This document shows positions 8,228-16,879 of a DNA stretch of 33,830 nucleotides, one piece after another. Under the pieces are notes generated by a model, which saw only the letters and a list, made by a program, of their open reading frames with translations, was not told the DNA's origin and made no database searches. How positions within the stretch are numbered: position 1 is the stretch's first letter; each line of letters opens with the position of its first letter. The DNA is taken from positions 1 through 33,830 of the forward strand of contig CANROT010000010.1 of assembly GCA_947632285.1 (NCBI GenBank), given 5' to 3'. Origin of the DNA: an uncultured Clostridia bacterium. Lineage in GTDB: Bacteria; Bacillota; Clostridia; Oscillospirales; CAG-272. The position numbers were made by a program, and so were the translations under genes.

Positions 8228-8470
8228 ATGCGGACAAAAGAGGCGGTTGCAAATCGCATACTTGAGCTTTGCCTTGAGCGTGGGATCGCGGTGAATTCGC
8301 TTGCTAATATCGCGGGCATACCGCCGTCGACAGTGTACAGTATTCTGAACGAAAAGAGCCGCAACCCCGGGGTGGTTACCTTAAAAAAGCTCTGCGACGG
8401 GCTCGGGATAACTGTCCGGCAGTTTTTTGACTCCGAGCTGTTTGACGACACGGAGCAGGAGATAGAATAA
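8228..8470 (+). CDS. HTH XRE-family transcriptional regulator, small
   Basis: ATG 8228 after GGAGGGG; 'RILELCLERGIAVNSLANIAGIPPSTVYSILNEKSRNPGVVTLKKLCDGLGITVRQFF' HTH_3 pattern. Confidence 0.9.
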   Translation: MRTKEAVANRILELCLERGIAVNSLANIAGIPPSTVYSILNEKSRNPGVVTLKKLCDGLGITVRQFFDSELFDDTEQEIE

Positions 8471-8501
8471 CGGGCGGCAAAGGCTAAAAGATAATATGAC
8501 A

Positions 8502-8543
8502 GGGGGAGGGACTTTTTGCAAAAGGCCCTCCCGCGTTTTTTTG
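8502..8543 (+). terminator. Terminator after the XRE regulator gene (also resembles the palindrome family, copy C)
   Basis: GGGAGGGaCTTTT-TGC-AAAAGgCCCTCCC then CGCGTTTTTTT. Confidence 0.8.
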
Positions 8544-8562
8544 TTTTCGCTTTTTGCGTCTC

Positions 8563-8591
8563 TTGACAAATTTGCCCCTTAATTATATAAT
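8563..8591 (+). promoter_or_regulatory. Consensus sigma-A promoter for tcdA
   Basis: TTGACA (8563-8568)-N17-TATAAT (8586-8591). Confidence 0.88.
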
Positions 8592-8625
8592 AACGGCGGC
8601 AATACTGTAACCGAGACGGTAAAAA

Positions 8626-9342
8626 ATGAAAGAACGGTTTATAAGAACGGAAATGCTGCTCGGCGGCGAGGCGCTCGAGGTGCTCGTGCGCTCGCGCGTC
8701 GCCGTTTTCGGCGTCGGCGGCGTCGGCGGGTATGCGGTGGAGGCGCTCGCGCGCTCCGGCGTCGGTGCGCTCGACCTCATCGACCCGGACACGGTCAGCG
8801 AATCGAATATAAACAGGCAGATAGTTGCGCTTTCGAGCACCGTCGGAAAATACAAGGTCGACGTCGCCGCCGAACGCGTCCGGGACATAAATCCGGACGC
8901 CGCCGTCCGCACGTATAAGACGTTTTTCCTGCCGGAGGAGGCGGAAAAGTTTGATTTTTCCGCCTATGACTACGTCGTCGACGCGATAGACACGGTTTCC
9001 GGTAAGATCGGGCTCGCCGTCGCGGCGACGGAGGCAGGGGTGCCGATAATCTCGTCTATGGGCGCGGGAAATAAGCTTGACCCGACGCAGTTCGAGGTCG
9101 CGGACATATATAAGACGTCCGTGTGCCCGCTCGCGCGCGTCATGCGGCGCGAGCTGCGGCAGCGCGGGATCAAAAAGCTGAAGGTCGTTTATTCAAGGGA
9201 AATACCGAAGGTGCCGTGCGGCGAATGTGAGCCCGCCGCGGGCGGAAAGCGGGCGCCGGGGAGCTGCGCGTTCGTCCCGAGCGTCGCCGGGCTTATTATT
9301 GCCGGCGAAGTCGTGCGCGACCTGACCGGAGTCGGAAGATGA
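8626..9342 (+). CDS. tcdA: tRNA threonylcarbamoyladenosine dehydratase (TcdA/CsdL, ThiF/E1-like)
   Basis: 'VAVFGVGGVGGYAVEALARSGVGALDLIDPDTVSESNINRQIVAL', 'DYVVDAIDTVSGKIGL', 'GKVPCGECEP'-like region. Confidence 0.93.
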   Translation: MKERFIRTEMLLGGEALEVLVRSRVAVFGVGGVGGYAVEALARSGVGALDLIDPDTVSESNINRQIVALSSTVGKYKVDVAAERVRDINPDAAVRTYKTFFLPEEAEKFDFSAYDYVVDAIDTVSGKIGLAVAATEAGVPIISSMGAGNKLDPTQFEVADIYKTSVCPLARVMRRELRQRGIKKLKVVYSREIPKVPCGECEPAAGGKRAPGSCAFVPSVAGLIIAGEVVRDLTGVGR

Positions 9343-10175
9343 CAGGCGAAAAGAGCACGGCCGCACGCTCCGAGGAATACATACTCAAGGCATACAGGCG
9401 GGAGCTGTGGCGGCCGTTTATCGAGGGGATCAAGCAGTACGAGCTTGTCGGCAGCGGGGACAGGATCGCGGTCTGCGTCTCGGGCGGTAAGGATTCGATG
9501 CTGACCGCGAAGCTGATGCAGCTTTTGCACCGCACGGGCGAGGTCAGGTTCGATCTCGAATTCATCGCCATGGACCCGGGGTACAGCCCGGAGCACAGGC
9601 GGTTGCTCGAAGCAAACGCGGAGCTGCTCGGAATACCGCTCAAGGTGTTTGAAACGGATATTTTCGGCGCGGTGGATAATACCGAAAAGTCGCCGTGCTA
9701 CCTTTGCGCGCGTATGAGGCGCGGGCACCTGTACAGTCAGGCACAAAAGCTCGGCTGCAACAAGATCGCGCTCGGCCACCACTTTGACGACGTCGTGGAG
9801 ACGACGCTGATCGGAATGTTCTACGGCTCGCAGCTCCAGGCGATGATCCCGAAGGTGAAAAGCGAGAATTTCCCCGGCATGGAGCTGATACGCCCGATAT
9901 ACTGCGTCCACGAGGAGGACATCTCCGTTTGGGGCCGCGCCGTCGGCGTTGAATTTCTGCGGTGCGCGTGCCGCGCTGCCGAAAAGGCCGATGCGGACGC
10001 CTCCGCGTCAAAGCGGCAGACGGTGAAGCTGTGGCTCCGGAACCTCAGCCGCGACGACCCGGACATAGAAAAGCGCATCTTCAGGAGTATCCATTCCGTC
10101 TGGCTCGACACCTTCCCGGCGTACAAGACAAAGGGCGAGACGCACAGCTTTCTCGAAAACTACGATAAGGAATAA
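9339..10175 (+). CDS. TtcA-family PP-loop tRNA 2-thiolation protein
   Basis: PP-loop 'CVSGGKDSML'; 'PCYLCARMRRGHLYSQAQKLGCNKIALGHHFDDVVETTL'; CxxC plus a downstream Cys ('LRCAC'). ATGA overlap with tcdA. Confidence 0.88.
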   Translation: MTGEKSTAARSEEYILKAYRRELWRPFIEGIKQYELVGSGDRIAVCVSGGKDSMLTAKLMQLLHRTGEVRFDLEFIAMDPGYSPEHRRLLEANAELLGIPLKVFETDIFGAVDNTEKSPCYLCARMRRGHLYSQAQKLGCNKIALGHHFDDVVETTLIGMFYGSQLQAMIPKVKSENFPGMELIRPIYCVHEEDISVWGRAVGVEFLRCACRAAEKADADASASKRQTVKLWLRNLSRDDPDIEKRIFRSIHSVWLDTFPAYKTKGETHSFLENYDKE

Positions 10176-10201
10176 AAAACGTCCCGCTTGGGACGTTTTT
10201 T
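10174..10201. terminator. Bidirectional terminator between convergent genes
   Basis: AAAAAACGTCCC-GCTT-GGGACGTTTTTT. Confidence 0.88.
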
Positions 10202-10212
10202 CAATTGCTTTC

Positions 10213-11310
10213 TTATTCTTGCCTGTTTTTCACCGTCGCAAAAAGGTCGATCCCCCAGGCGGGGACGCCGGGCTCGCGGCGAAGGTACAGCCTGTATTCC
10301 GGGACGAGGCTCCGCACGAGCGCGGGCAGCGACAAGAGGTCGCCGGTTTTGTGATAGACGGAGACGATCATGTCCGGGCGGTCGCGGCGTATCGTCTCTG
10401 CCGCGCCGAGGATCGCCTCCGCCTCTGCACCCTCAACGTCAAATTTGATGAGGTCGACGCGCTCATTCGAGATCCCGTCGACAGCGAGCGCCCGCACCGT
10501 TCGCGTCTTTGTCCCCGCGTGCCCGGAGGCGGCGGACGATGAGCCCCTGCCGGATCGTGTCACAAATTCGAGCGCCGTGTCGCATTTCCACGCGGCGGCA
10601 TTGTATGTTTCAATATGCGGGCGCGCTGATGTTTCGGCGAGCGCGCTCAGCTTTTTGTATGCATGTGGCTCGGGCTCGAGCGCTATGACGCGCCGCAGGC
10701 GCGGCATACATTTTACGGCACCTCGCACCGTGTCCCCGGTGTAAGCGCCGAGGTCGATGTACGTTTCGTACTCCCCGCAGTCAAAAAATCCGAACGGCAG
10801 GCCGCCGGACGCGGAGGCGGCGAGCGGTGTGATCGAGCCTGTGAGCTTATATTCGAGAATGAGCGAGAGCACCCGGCGGGACTCGCCGTCCGCGAGCGAA
10901 TCATAAAGGCGGCAGAACGCGCCGTAGTTTTCGCGGTAGTATGCGGCGTCAAACACCGTCTCGCCGAACGCTGGCACGTCCGGGCACAAAAGCGTGTGCT
11001 CGCGCGAAATTTTCCCGATATTGTCGAGCACGTCCGGGCGCGACGTCCCGAACGCGAGCAGCACCGTGAAGTCCGAAAGCTCGCGGCTGACCTCCGCATA
11101 TGACATGACGCGGTACCCGCGAAACGCGCGCTCGCGGACAAATCCGTCCGAGGCGAAGACGGCGGCGACCGGGATCTTGCGGCGCTCGAGCTCGTCCATC
11201 ACCTTGTCCGCGCCGTTGCCGGTGCCGTATATCACGGCGGGGAGCCCGGCGGCAAGGGTGCGCTCCCAGACGTCCGGCGCACCCGGTGAGGTCAGGGGAT
11301 ATTCCTTCAT
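10213..11310 (-). CDS. FkbM-family methyltransferase with N-terminal nucleotide-binding-like domain
   Basis: True start probably ATG at 11310 (MKEYPLTSPG...), ATGA overlap with the upstream gene. 'YIDLGAYTGDTVRGAV', 'VIALEPEPHAYKKL', 'VDLIKFDVEGAEAEAILGA' FkbM signature; N-terminal 'VIYGTGNGADKVMDEL'. Confidence 0.85.
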   Translation of the reverse strand: MKEYPLTSPGAPDVWERTLAAGLPAVIYGTGNGADKVMDELERRKIPVAAVFASDGFVRERAFRGYRVMSYAEVSRELSDFTVLLAFGTSRPDVLDNIGKISREHTLLCPDVPAFGETVFDAAYYRENYGAFCRLYDSLADGESRRVLSLILEYKLTGSITPLAASASGGLPFGFFDCGEYETYIDLGAYTGDTVRGAVKCMPRLRRVIALEPEPHAYKKLSALAETSARPHIETYNAAAWKCDTALEFVTRSGRGSSSAASGHAGTKTRTVRALAVDGISNERVDLIKFDVEGAEAEAILGAAETIRRDRPDMIVSVYHKTGDLLSLPALVRSLVPEYRLYLRREPGVPAWGIDLFATVKNRQE

Positions 11311-12119
11311 TCTATTCCGAAAAAGCGCGCGGCGTTGTCCCAGAGGACGGCGCGCCGCTCCCTCTCGGTGAGCGGGAGCTTGTCGAAGAGCTTCATATAG
11401 TCGGCGGCGCTGACGACGGGGTAGTCCGTCCCGAACATCACGTTTTCGACGCCGAGCGCGCGTATCTGCTCCGCCGCCGCCTCCGGGGAGAGCGCCCAAA
11501 GCGAGCTTGACGCGTCATAGACGACATTTTCTCTCCCGGCGAGCAGCTCGCGCGCCTCGTCCCACGCGCGCCAGCCGCCGAGGTGGGAGGCGAGCACGCG
11601 GAGGCGGGGGAACATTTCAAGTATGCGGACGAGGCGGCACGGCTCGCTGAACCTGTACTCGGGCCTGTCGTCCCCCATGTGAAAGCACACGGGCAGCTCT
11701 CTTTCCTCCGCGAGCGCGTACAGCGGCAAGAGCCGCGCGTCATCTATCGCGACGCCCTGAATGTCCGGGTGCAGCTTGACGCCCGAAAGCCCGAGGGAGA
11801 CGGCATAGTCGAGCTCGGCGGCGATATCCTCCGTGTCCTGATGCATCGCCGCGTAGCCGAAGGCGGAAAATCCGTCCTCCCTCGCGGCGCGTATCTCGGC
11901 GGAGATCGTTTCGTTTATGTGGCGGACCTGCCTTGCGTTCGTCGCGACGCCGAGAATGAGAAAGCCGGCGACGCCCGCCTCGCGGGAGGTGCGGCAGAGG
12001 TCAGCTGCCGTCCCCTCGCGCATCACGCGGAAATTGTAGAATGCGCCGAGGTTCGCGGTCGCCTTCGGGGCGAGGGCGGGCGGGTATGTATGCGTGTGTG
12101 CGTCAAAGATTTTTTCCAT
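11307..12119 (-). CDS. Amidohydrolase (Amidohydro_2, TIM-barrel metal-dependent hydrolase)
   Basis: 'FDAHTHTYP', 'GVKLHPDIQG', 'PVCFHMGD', 'LASHLGGW', 'VMFGTDYPV'. Confidence 0.88.
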   Translation of the reverse strand: MEKIFDAHTHTYPPALAPKATANLGAFYNFRVMREGTAADLCRTSREAGVAGFLILGVATNARQVRHINETISAEIRAAREDGFSAFGYAAMHQDTEDIAAELDYAVSLGLSGVKLHPDIQGVAIDDARLLPLYALAEERELPVCFHMGDDRPEYRFSEPCRLVRILEMFPRLRVLASHLGGWRAWDEARELLAGRENVVYDASSSLWALSPEAAAEQIRALGVENVMFGTDYPVVSAADYMKLFDKLPLTERERRAVLWDNAARFFGIE

Positions 12120-12146
12120 TTTTGCGTTCCTTTCGCCCGAAAGCCG

Positions 12147-12175
12147 TTGCGGCGGGTGCTTTTTTGTGGTATCAT
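12147..12175 (+). promoter_or_regulatory. Sigma-A-type promoter for the HIT protein gene
   Basis: TTGCGG (12147-12152)-N17-TATCAT (12170-12175). Confidence 0.65.
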
Positions 12176-12230
12176 TTATCCGTCGGCAGCGAGCCGACGG
12201 AAATTTGTTTTTTAAGGAGAGCTACAAATC

Positions 12231-12581
12231 ATGGACTGCCTGTTTTGCAGCATAGTGAAAGGGGATATCCCCTCAAATAAGGTCTACGAGGACGAAACGA
12301 TACTCGCGTTCCGCGACATCGCGCCGGAGGCGCCGTGCCACGTGCTCGTCGTGCCGAAGACGCATATCGGCTCGGTCGACGGGATAACGGCGGAGAACAG
12401 CGCCGTCATTGCGCACATATTTGAGTGCATACCGGAGATAGCAAAGCTCGGCGGCGCCGACAACGGCTACCGCGTCATAACGAACTGCGGGCCGGACGCG
12501 TGCCAGAGCGTTCCGCACCTGCACTTTCATGTGATCGGCGGCACGCAGCTCCCGGCGCACTGTTTCCCGGAAAACGACTGA
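12231..12581 (+). CDS. hinT: HIT family protein (histidine triad nucleotide-binding, HinT-like)
   Basis: 'CLFCSIVKGDIPSNKVYEDETILAFRDIAPEAPCHVLVVPKTHI', 'SVPHLHFHVIGG'. Confidence 0.95.
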   Translation: MDCLFCSIVKGDIPSNKVYEDETILAFRDIAPEAPCHVLVVPKTHIGSVDGITAENSAVIAHIFECIPEIAKLGGADNGYRVITNCGPDACQSVPHLHFHVIGGTQLPAHCFPEND

Positions 12582-12641
12582 AGGACAGTTTATCACAATT
12601 CCGCCCCGATTGCAAGACCGCGAGCCGACTGACAAAAAAAT

Positions 12642-12681
12642 CCGCGGCAGGCAGCCGTCATGGCCGCCTGCCGCGGAGCTT
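12642..12681. terminator. Terminator hairpin between convergent hinT and aspartokinase
   Basis: CCGCGGCAGGC (12642-12652) / GCCTGCCGCGG (12666-12676), flanked by AAAAAAA upstream and TTTT downstream. Confidence 0.8.
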
Positions 12682-14001
12682 TTATCTTCTCACAAATTCG
12701 TGGTAGATGACGCGGACCGAGTCTTCGAAATCCTCCGCTGCGACGCCGACGATGATGTTTATCTCGCAGGCGCCCTGGTCGATCATGCGGACGTTTATAG
12801 ACGCCTTTGCAAGCGCGTCAAAAACGCGCGCGGCGACGCCGGGGCTGCCGACCATGCTGCGCCCGACGACGGCGATGAGCGCGAGCCCGTCCTCGATGCC
12901 GATGTAATCGGGGTCGACGGCGCGGCGTATCGAATCTATCAAAATGTCGTATTTTCCCGTGAGCTGCTCGGTGTGCGCGACGATGGACATCGTGTCGATA
13001 CCGGAGGGAATGTGCTCGGCGTGGACGCCGTTGTAGTCAAGTATCTCGACGATCCGGTGCAGCATACCGCGGCGGTACGCCATTCTGTCCTTGTCTATGC
13101 GAATGACGGAGAAGTTTTTCTTCCCGGCAACGCCCGTTATGATGTGTTCGCGGTCGTATATGTCCGTCCCGGCAACGATCGTTGTGCCCTCGTCGTCCGG
13201 GCGATTCGTGTTTTTGATAATTATCGGTATGCCCGCCGAGCGGACGGGGAAGACGCTGTCCTCGTGCAGCACCCCGGCGCCCATGTACGAAAGCTCGCGC
13301 AGCTCGCGGTATGTGACGACCTTGATCCCGAGCGGCTCGCGGACTATTTTCGGATCTGCCATGAGAAAGCCGGAAACGTCAGTCCAGTTTTCGTAAATGT
13401 CGGAGCCGGAGGCGCGGGCGACTATCGAGCCGGATATATCGGAGCCGCCGCGCGAGAACGTCCGCACGGTGTAGTTCGGCATCGAGCCGTAAAACCCGGG
13501 AACGACGGCGCGCTCGTGCATACGCAGCGCGGAGGCGAGCGTTTTATACGTAATCTCTTCGTCAAGGCTGCCGTCCTCGCTGAAGAAGACAACCTCGGCG
13601 GCGTCAATGAAATCGTAGCCGAGATAGCGGGCGAGGATCAGCGAATTCAGGTATTCGCCGCGCGAGGCGGCGTAATCGCGCCCGGAGCCGTGGCGGAACG
13701 ATTCCTTTATCGATTCGTATTCGAGTGACAGGTCGAGGTCGAGCCCGAGCCCCGCGATTATCTCGTCAAAGCGCGCCCTTATCCCGTCGAAGAACAGTTC
13801 GAAGTCAAGCCCGGCGACCGCCATGTCGTAGCAGGCGTAGAGCATATCGGTGACCTTCGTGTCCTCGGGAAAGCGCTTTCCGGGCGCGGACGCGACGACA
13901 TAGCGCCGGGTCGGGTCCGCCATGACGATATCGTAGACTTTTTTGAACTGTTCCGGGCTCGCGAGCGAGGAGCCGCCGAATTTTGCTGTCCTGACCTGCA
14001 C
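12682..14001 (-). CDS. lysC: Aspartate kinase
   Basis: 'VRTAKFGGSSLASPEQFKKV', 'VPGFYGS', 'TFSRGGSDISGSIVARA', C-terminal ACT domains. ORF track starts at 14034; GTG at 14001 with AGAGGT RBS preferred (see findings). Confidence 0.92.
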   Translation of the reverse strand: MQVRTAKFGGSSLASPEQFKKVYDIVMADPTRRYVVASAPGKRFPEDTKVTDMLYACYDMAVAGLDFELFFDGIRARFDEIIAGLGLDLDLSLEYESIKESFRHGSGRDYAASRGEYLNSLILARYLGYDFIDAAEVVFFSEDGSLDEEITYKTLASALRMHERAVVPGFYGSMPNYTVRTFSRGGSDISGSIVARASGSDIYENWTDVSGFLMADPKIVREPLGIKVVTYRELRELSYMGAGVLHEDSVFPVRSAGIPIIIKNTNRPDDEGTTIVAGTDIYDREHIITGVAGKKNFSVIRIDKDRMAYRRGMLHRIVEILDYNGVHAEHIPSGIDTMSIVAHTEQLTGKYDILIDSIRRAVDPDYIGIEDGLALIAVVGRSMVGSPGVAARVFDALAKASINVRMIDQGACEINIIVGVAAEDFEDSVRVIYHEFVRR

Positions 14002-14034
14002 GGTAAAATACCTCTGCTTATATATTGTCATCAT

Positions 14035-14063
14035 ATTATATGCGAAAGCTCCCGCCGTGTCAA
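14035..14063 (-). promoter_or_regulatory. Consensus sigma-A promoter for aspartokinase
   Basis: Minus strand TTGACA (14063-14058)-N17-TATAAT (14040-14035). Confidence 0.85.
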
Positions 14064-14149
14064 TTCATGAAATGCGAAAATTAAAACATGCGAAAAGCCC
14101 CCGTTTTTGTCGATAATATAGGATAATTTAGCGGGAATCTGGGCGGCGC

Positions 14150-14178
14150 TTGACTTTTTTTGCCCGGCGCGGTAAAAT
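14150..14178 (+). promoter_or_regulatory. Promoter for the small membrane protein gene
   Basis: TTGACT (14150-14155)-N17-TAAAAT (14173-14178). Confidence 0.75.
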
Positions 14179-14218
14179 AACAGAAAAAGCAGGCAAAGTT
14201 TCGGGGGAAAAAAGAAAA

Positions 14219-14527
14219 ATGAAGGTGTCGGTGTTGAAATCGGTCGCGGCTGCCGCGATATTTACAGTTATAGCATATCTTTTGATCTTCCTTGTCACAG
14301 GGACGAACGCCGGGGGCGACGACGTTGCCGGTGCGCTCGGAGGGGTCTTCGGCGGGGACGCCGCGATAATCGCCGCAGGCGTCGTCTGCGGCAGGATAAA
14401 GTCGGCGGAGCAGAATATGTTGAAAGCGCTCGCTGAGGCGGACAGGGAAACGGTCGACCGGCTCGTCGGTATAAAGAAGACCGTCGACAGCATCGACTCA
14501 GCCGAAAAAGAAAGCGGGAAACAATAA
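14219..14527 (+). CDS. Small membrane protein of unknown function (102 aa)
   Basis: ATG 14219; two hydrophobic segments 'AAAAIFTVIAYLLIFLVTG' and 'GGDAAIIAAGVVCG', then a charged helical tail; own promoter and terminator. Confidence 0.7.
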   Translation: MKVSVLKSVAAAAIFTVIAYLLIFLVTGTNAGGDDVAGALGGVFGGDAAIIAAGVVCGRIKSAEQNMLKALAEADRETVDRLVGIKKTVDSIDSAEKESGKQ

Positions 14528-14541
14528 AATCGCACATAAGG

Positions 14542-14574
14542 AACCGCCGCGCAGGATAGCGCGGCGGTTTTCGC
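14542..14574. terminator. Terminator between convergent genes
   Basis: AACCGCCGCGC-AGGATA-GCGCGGCGGTTTT. Confidence 0.8.
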
Positions 14575-14585
14575 GTATTCGTGAT

Positions 14586-16625
14586 TCAGCCTCTGTCGGG
14601 GAGCTCGCGCCGCCCGGCGGCGGGCTTTTTCGGCGCGATGTCGTCGTCGAGGCGGTCGTTTTCGTCGACCTCGGTGAGGTAGCGCTTTGCCTGGGTCGAG
14701 AAGAGCTCCCAATAGCGCCCGCGCTTGTTCATGAGCTGGCTGTGGTTGCCCTCTTCGATTATCTCACCGTATTCGAGCACGAGTATCTTTGAGGCGACGG
14801 TCGCGCTCGACAGCCTGTGCGAGACGAAAATAGTCGTCTTGTCGGCGCGCAGACTGTCAAACTGGTTGAATATCTCCTGCTCCGCAATGGCGTCGAGCGA
14901 CGCGGTCGGCTCGTCGAGGATGAGAAAATCCGAGTCCGAGTAGAACGCGCGCGCTATCGAGAGCTTTTGCCACTGGCCGATGGAGAGCTCGATGCCGTTC
15001 TCCTCAAAATACCGCATCAAGGGCGTGTTGTAGCCGTCGGGCAGCTTTTCTATGAACCCGTCCGACGAGGACTGACGCGCCGCATCGATTATGTCTTCCT
15101 CACTGTGCTCCTTCGTTATGTCGCCGAATTTGATATTTTCGCGGACGGAGACGGCGTATTTGCCGAAGTCCTGGAAGATGATGCCGAACATTTCGTACAG
15201 CTCGTCTGTGTCGTATTCGCGGATATCGTGCCCGTCAAGGAGGATCGTACCCTCGGTCGGGTCGTAAAGCCGCGTTAAGAGCTTGATGAGCGTCGTCTTC
15301 CCGGCGCCGTTCAGGCCGACGAGGACGCACGTTTCCCCGGCGTCGAGCTTGAAATTTATGTCGCGGAGCACCATGCGCTCTGTCCCGGGGTAGCGGAAGC
15401 TGACGTGGCGGAACTCGACCGTGTGCCCCGTGTGGCGCGCGACGTGGCGCGGCTCCGAAAGGATCGGGACGATATGCTTTTTCTCCGCCATGAAGATTAT
15501 CATGTTGTCGATAAAGAGCGCGCCCTCGTATATCGAAGATGTCGTCGTGATGAGCGAGGAGACGCCGTTTGAAACGTTGTTGAGCGAGCTCGTGTAGAGC
15601 GAGTAGTCGCCGAGCGTGAATATGCCCGTGAAGACGTTCTTCGCTATGACGAGGTAGAGCAGGCAGTTGACGACCGTTGTTAATATCGAGATTGAGATGT
15701 GCCACACGTTTTCATTGACGATCAGGCGCTTGATGCCGGAATAATAGTTTTTGAACGTCTGACGGAAGCGGTCGATGAACGTGTCGGAAAGGCCGAACAG
15801 GCGTATCTCCTTCACCATGTCCTTGTTCACCATCAGGTTGCTGTAATATTCCATCTGGCGGCGGTCCTTCGACCGGCGGCGCATATAGAAAAACGTCTTG
15901 CGCCTGTACGTGAAGTTGATGACGGCGGACGGTATCGCGAGCAGTATTACGACGACGGGCATCCACGCGCCGACGGCGGAGAGAATGACGATGAAGCTCA
16001 CCATGCTGATGACCGTGCTGATGAGGGAGAACGTCGAGCGCATTATGTTGATCGGGCGCATACCCGCCTCGCGGTTCGCGTTTTCGAGCTTTTCGTAAAA
16101 TTCGGGCAGGTCGAAGCTCGCGACGTCTACTTCCTTCGCCTTTTTGATGATCTTTACCTTGATGTGGTTCGTCACAAGCTCGCCCGAGATGTTGACGAAC
16201 ATGTTGTACAGGCTCGTCACGACGGAGTTGAAGAGCATATACGCGAACTGAAGTATAAGGAGCGCGGTTATGATGCGCCAGCCGTCGCCGGAGGCGGCGG
16301 CGCCCGTCGCGTTGACGATGAGCTGACCGATCGCCGAATATTTTTCGACGGCGAGCGGGGTGGCGAGCGAATTGAGCAGGTCCGCCGCTATCCGCGCGCC
16401 GAACACGGGAATGATGCCGTTGAAAATGCTCATGAAGAGCATGATGAACAGTAGAGACGGGCGCGCCTCCCACACGAGCCCGAATATGTAAAAAAGCCTG
16501 TAAAAGAATCCGAATATAACAGTCTTTAAATATTTCGGAACCTCGCGAATGTTCTTCGGTTTCGGCGGTTTCAGCTTGTCGTTCTGCCGCCCTCCTCCGG
16601 GCGGGGGTCCCATCATCGGTCCCAT
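14586..16625 (-). CDS. ABC transporter, fused permease/ATP-binding (exporter type)
   Basis: Walker A 'VGLNGAGKTTLIKLL', signature 'LSIGQWQKLSIARAF', Walker B 'FLILDEPTASLD', 'FVSHRLSSA'; six-TM N-terminal domain. ATG 16625 with GAAGGT RBS preferred over GTG 16640. Confidence 0.92.
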   Translation of the reverse strand: MGPMMGPPPGGGRQNDKLKPPKPKNIREVPKYLKTVIFGFFYRLFYIFGLVWEARPSLLFIMLFMSIFNGIIPVFGARIAADLLNSLATPLAVEKYSAIGQLIVNATGAAASGDGWRIITALLILQFAYMLFNSVVTSLYNMFVNISGELVTNHIKVKIIKKAKEVDVASFDLPEFYEKLENANREAGMRPINIMRSTFSLISTVISMVSFIVILSAVGAWMPVVVILLAIPSAVINFTYRRKTFFYMRRRSKDRRQMEYYSNLMVNKDMVKEIRLFGLSDTFIDRFRQTFKNYYSGIKRLIVNENVWHISISILTTVVNCLLYLVIAKNVFTGIFTLGDYSLYTSSLNNVSNGVSSLITTTSSIYEGALFIDNMIIFMAEKKHIVPILSEPRHVARHTGHTVEFRHVSFRYPGTERMVLRDINFKLDAGETCVLVGLNGAGKTTLIKLLTRLYDPTEGTILLDGHDIREYDTDELYEMFGIIFQDFGKYAVSVRENIKFGDITKEHSEEDIIDAARQSSSDGFIEKLPDGYNTPLMRYFEENGIELSIGQWQKLSIARAFYSDSDFLILDEPTASLDAIAEQEIFNQFDSLRADKTTIFVSHRLSSATVASKILVLEYGEIIEEGNHSQLMNKRGRYWELFSTQAKRYLTEVDENDRLDDDIAPKKPAAGRRELPDRG

Positions 16626-16822
16626 TTTGTGTACCTTCACTTTAACATTAAATTATCAACAGCTCAATTATACCGAAAAAAAGCGCGCGTTTCAAGCGCG
16701 CGCCGGCAAAAATAAAAAAGTTAACAGGCAGACGTATTTGTGAACAAATTATGAACCGACAGATCTGCGGGGCGGCGGGAGAGAGGGAGATTTTTTTGCA
16801 TCTCGTGCTTTGTAAATAAAGG

Positions 16823-16854
16823 GCGGGGGAGCCTTTCCGGGAGGGCTCCCCCGC
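16823..16854 (-). terminator. Hairpin/terminator downstream of the sigma factor gene
   Basis: GCGGGGGAGCC (16823-16833) / GGCTCCCCCGC (16844-16854); minus-strand downstream is CCCTTTATTT. Confidence 0.6.
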
Positions 16855-16879
16855 AATTATCCGGCGCCGTTCCGGCAGC

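Noticed and set aside
16823-16854. Additional copy of the palindrome family
   Set aside because: Strong GC hairpin but lacks the CTTTT...AAAAG apex and leading AATAAAAAGTTTTG; best read as an ordinary terminator.
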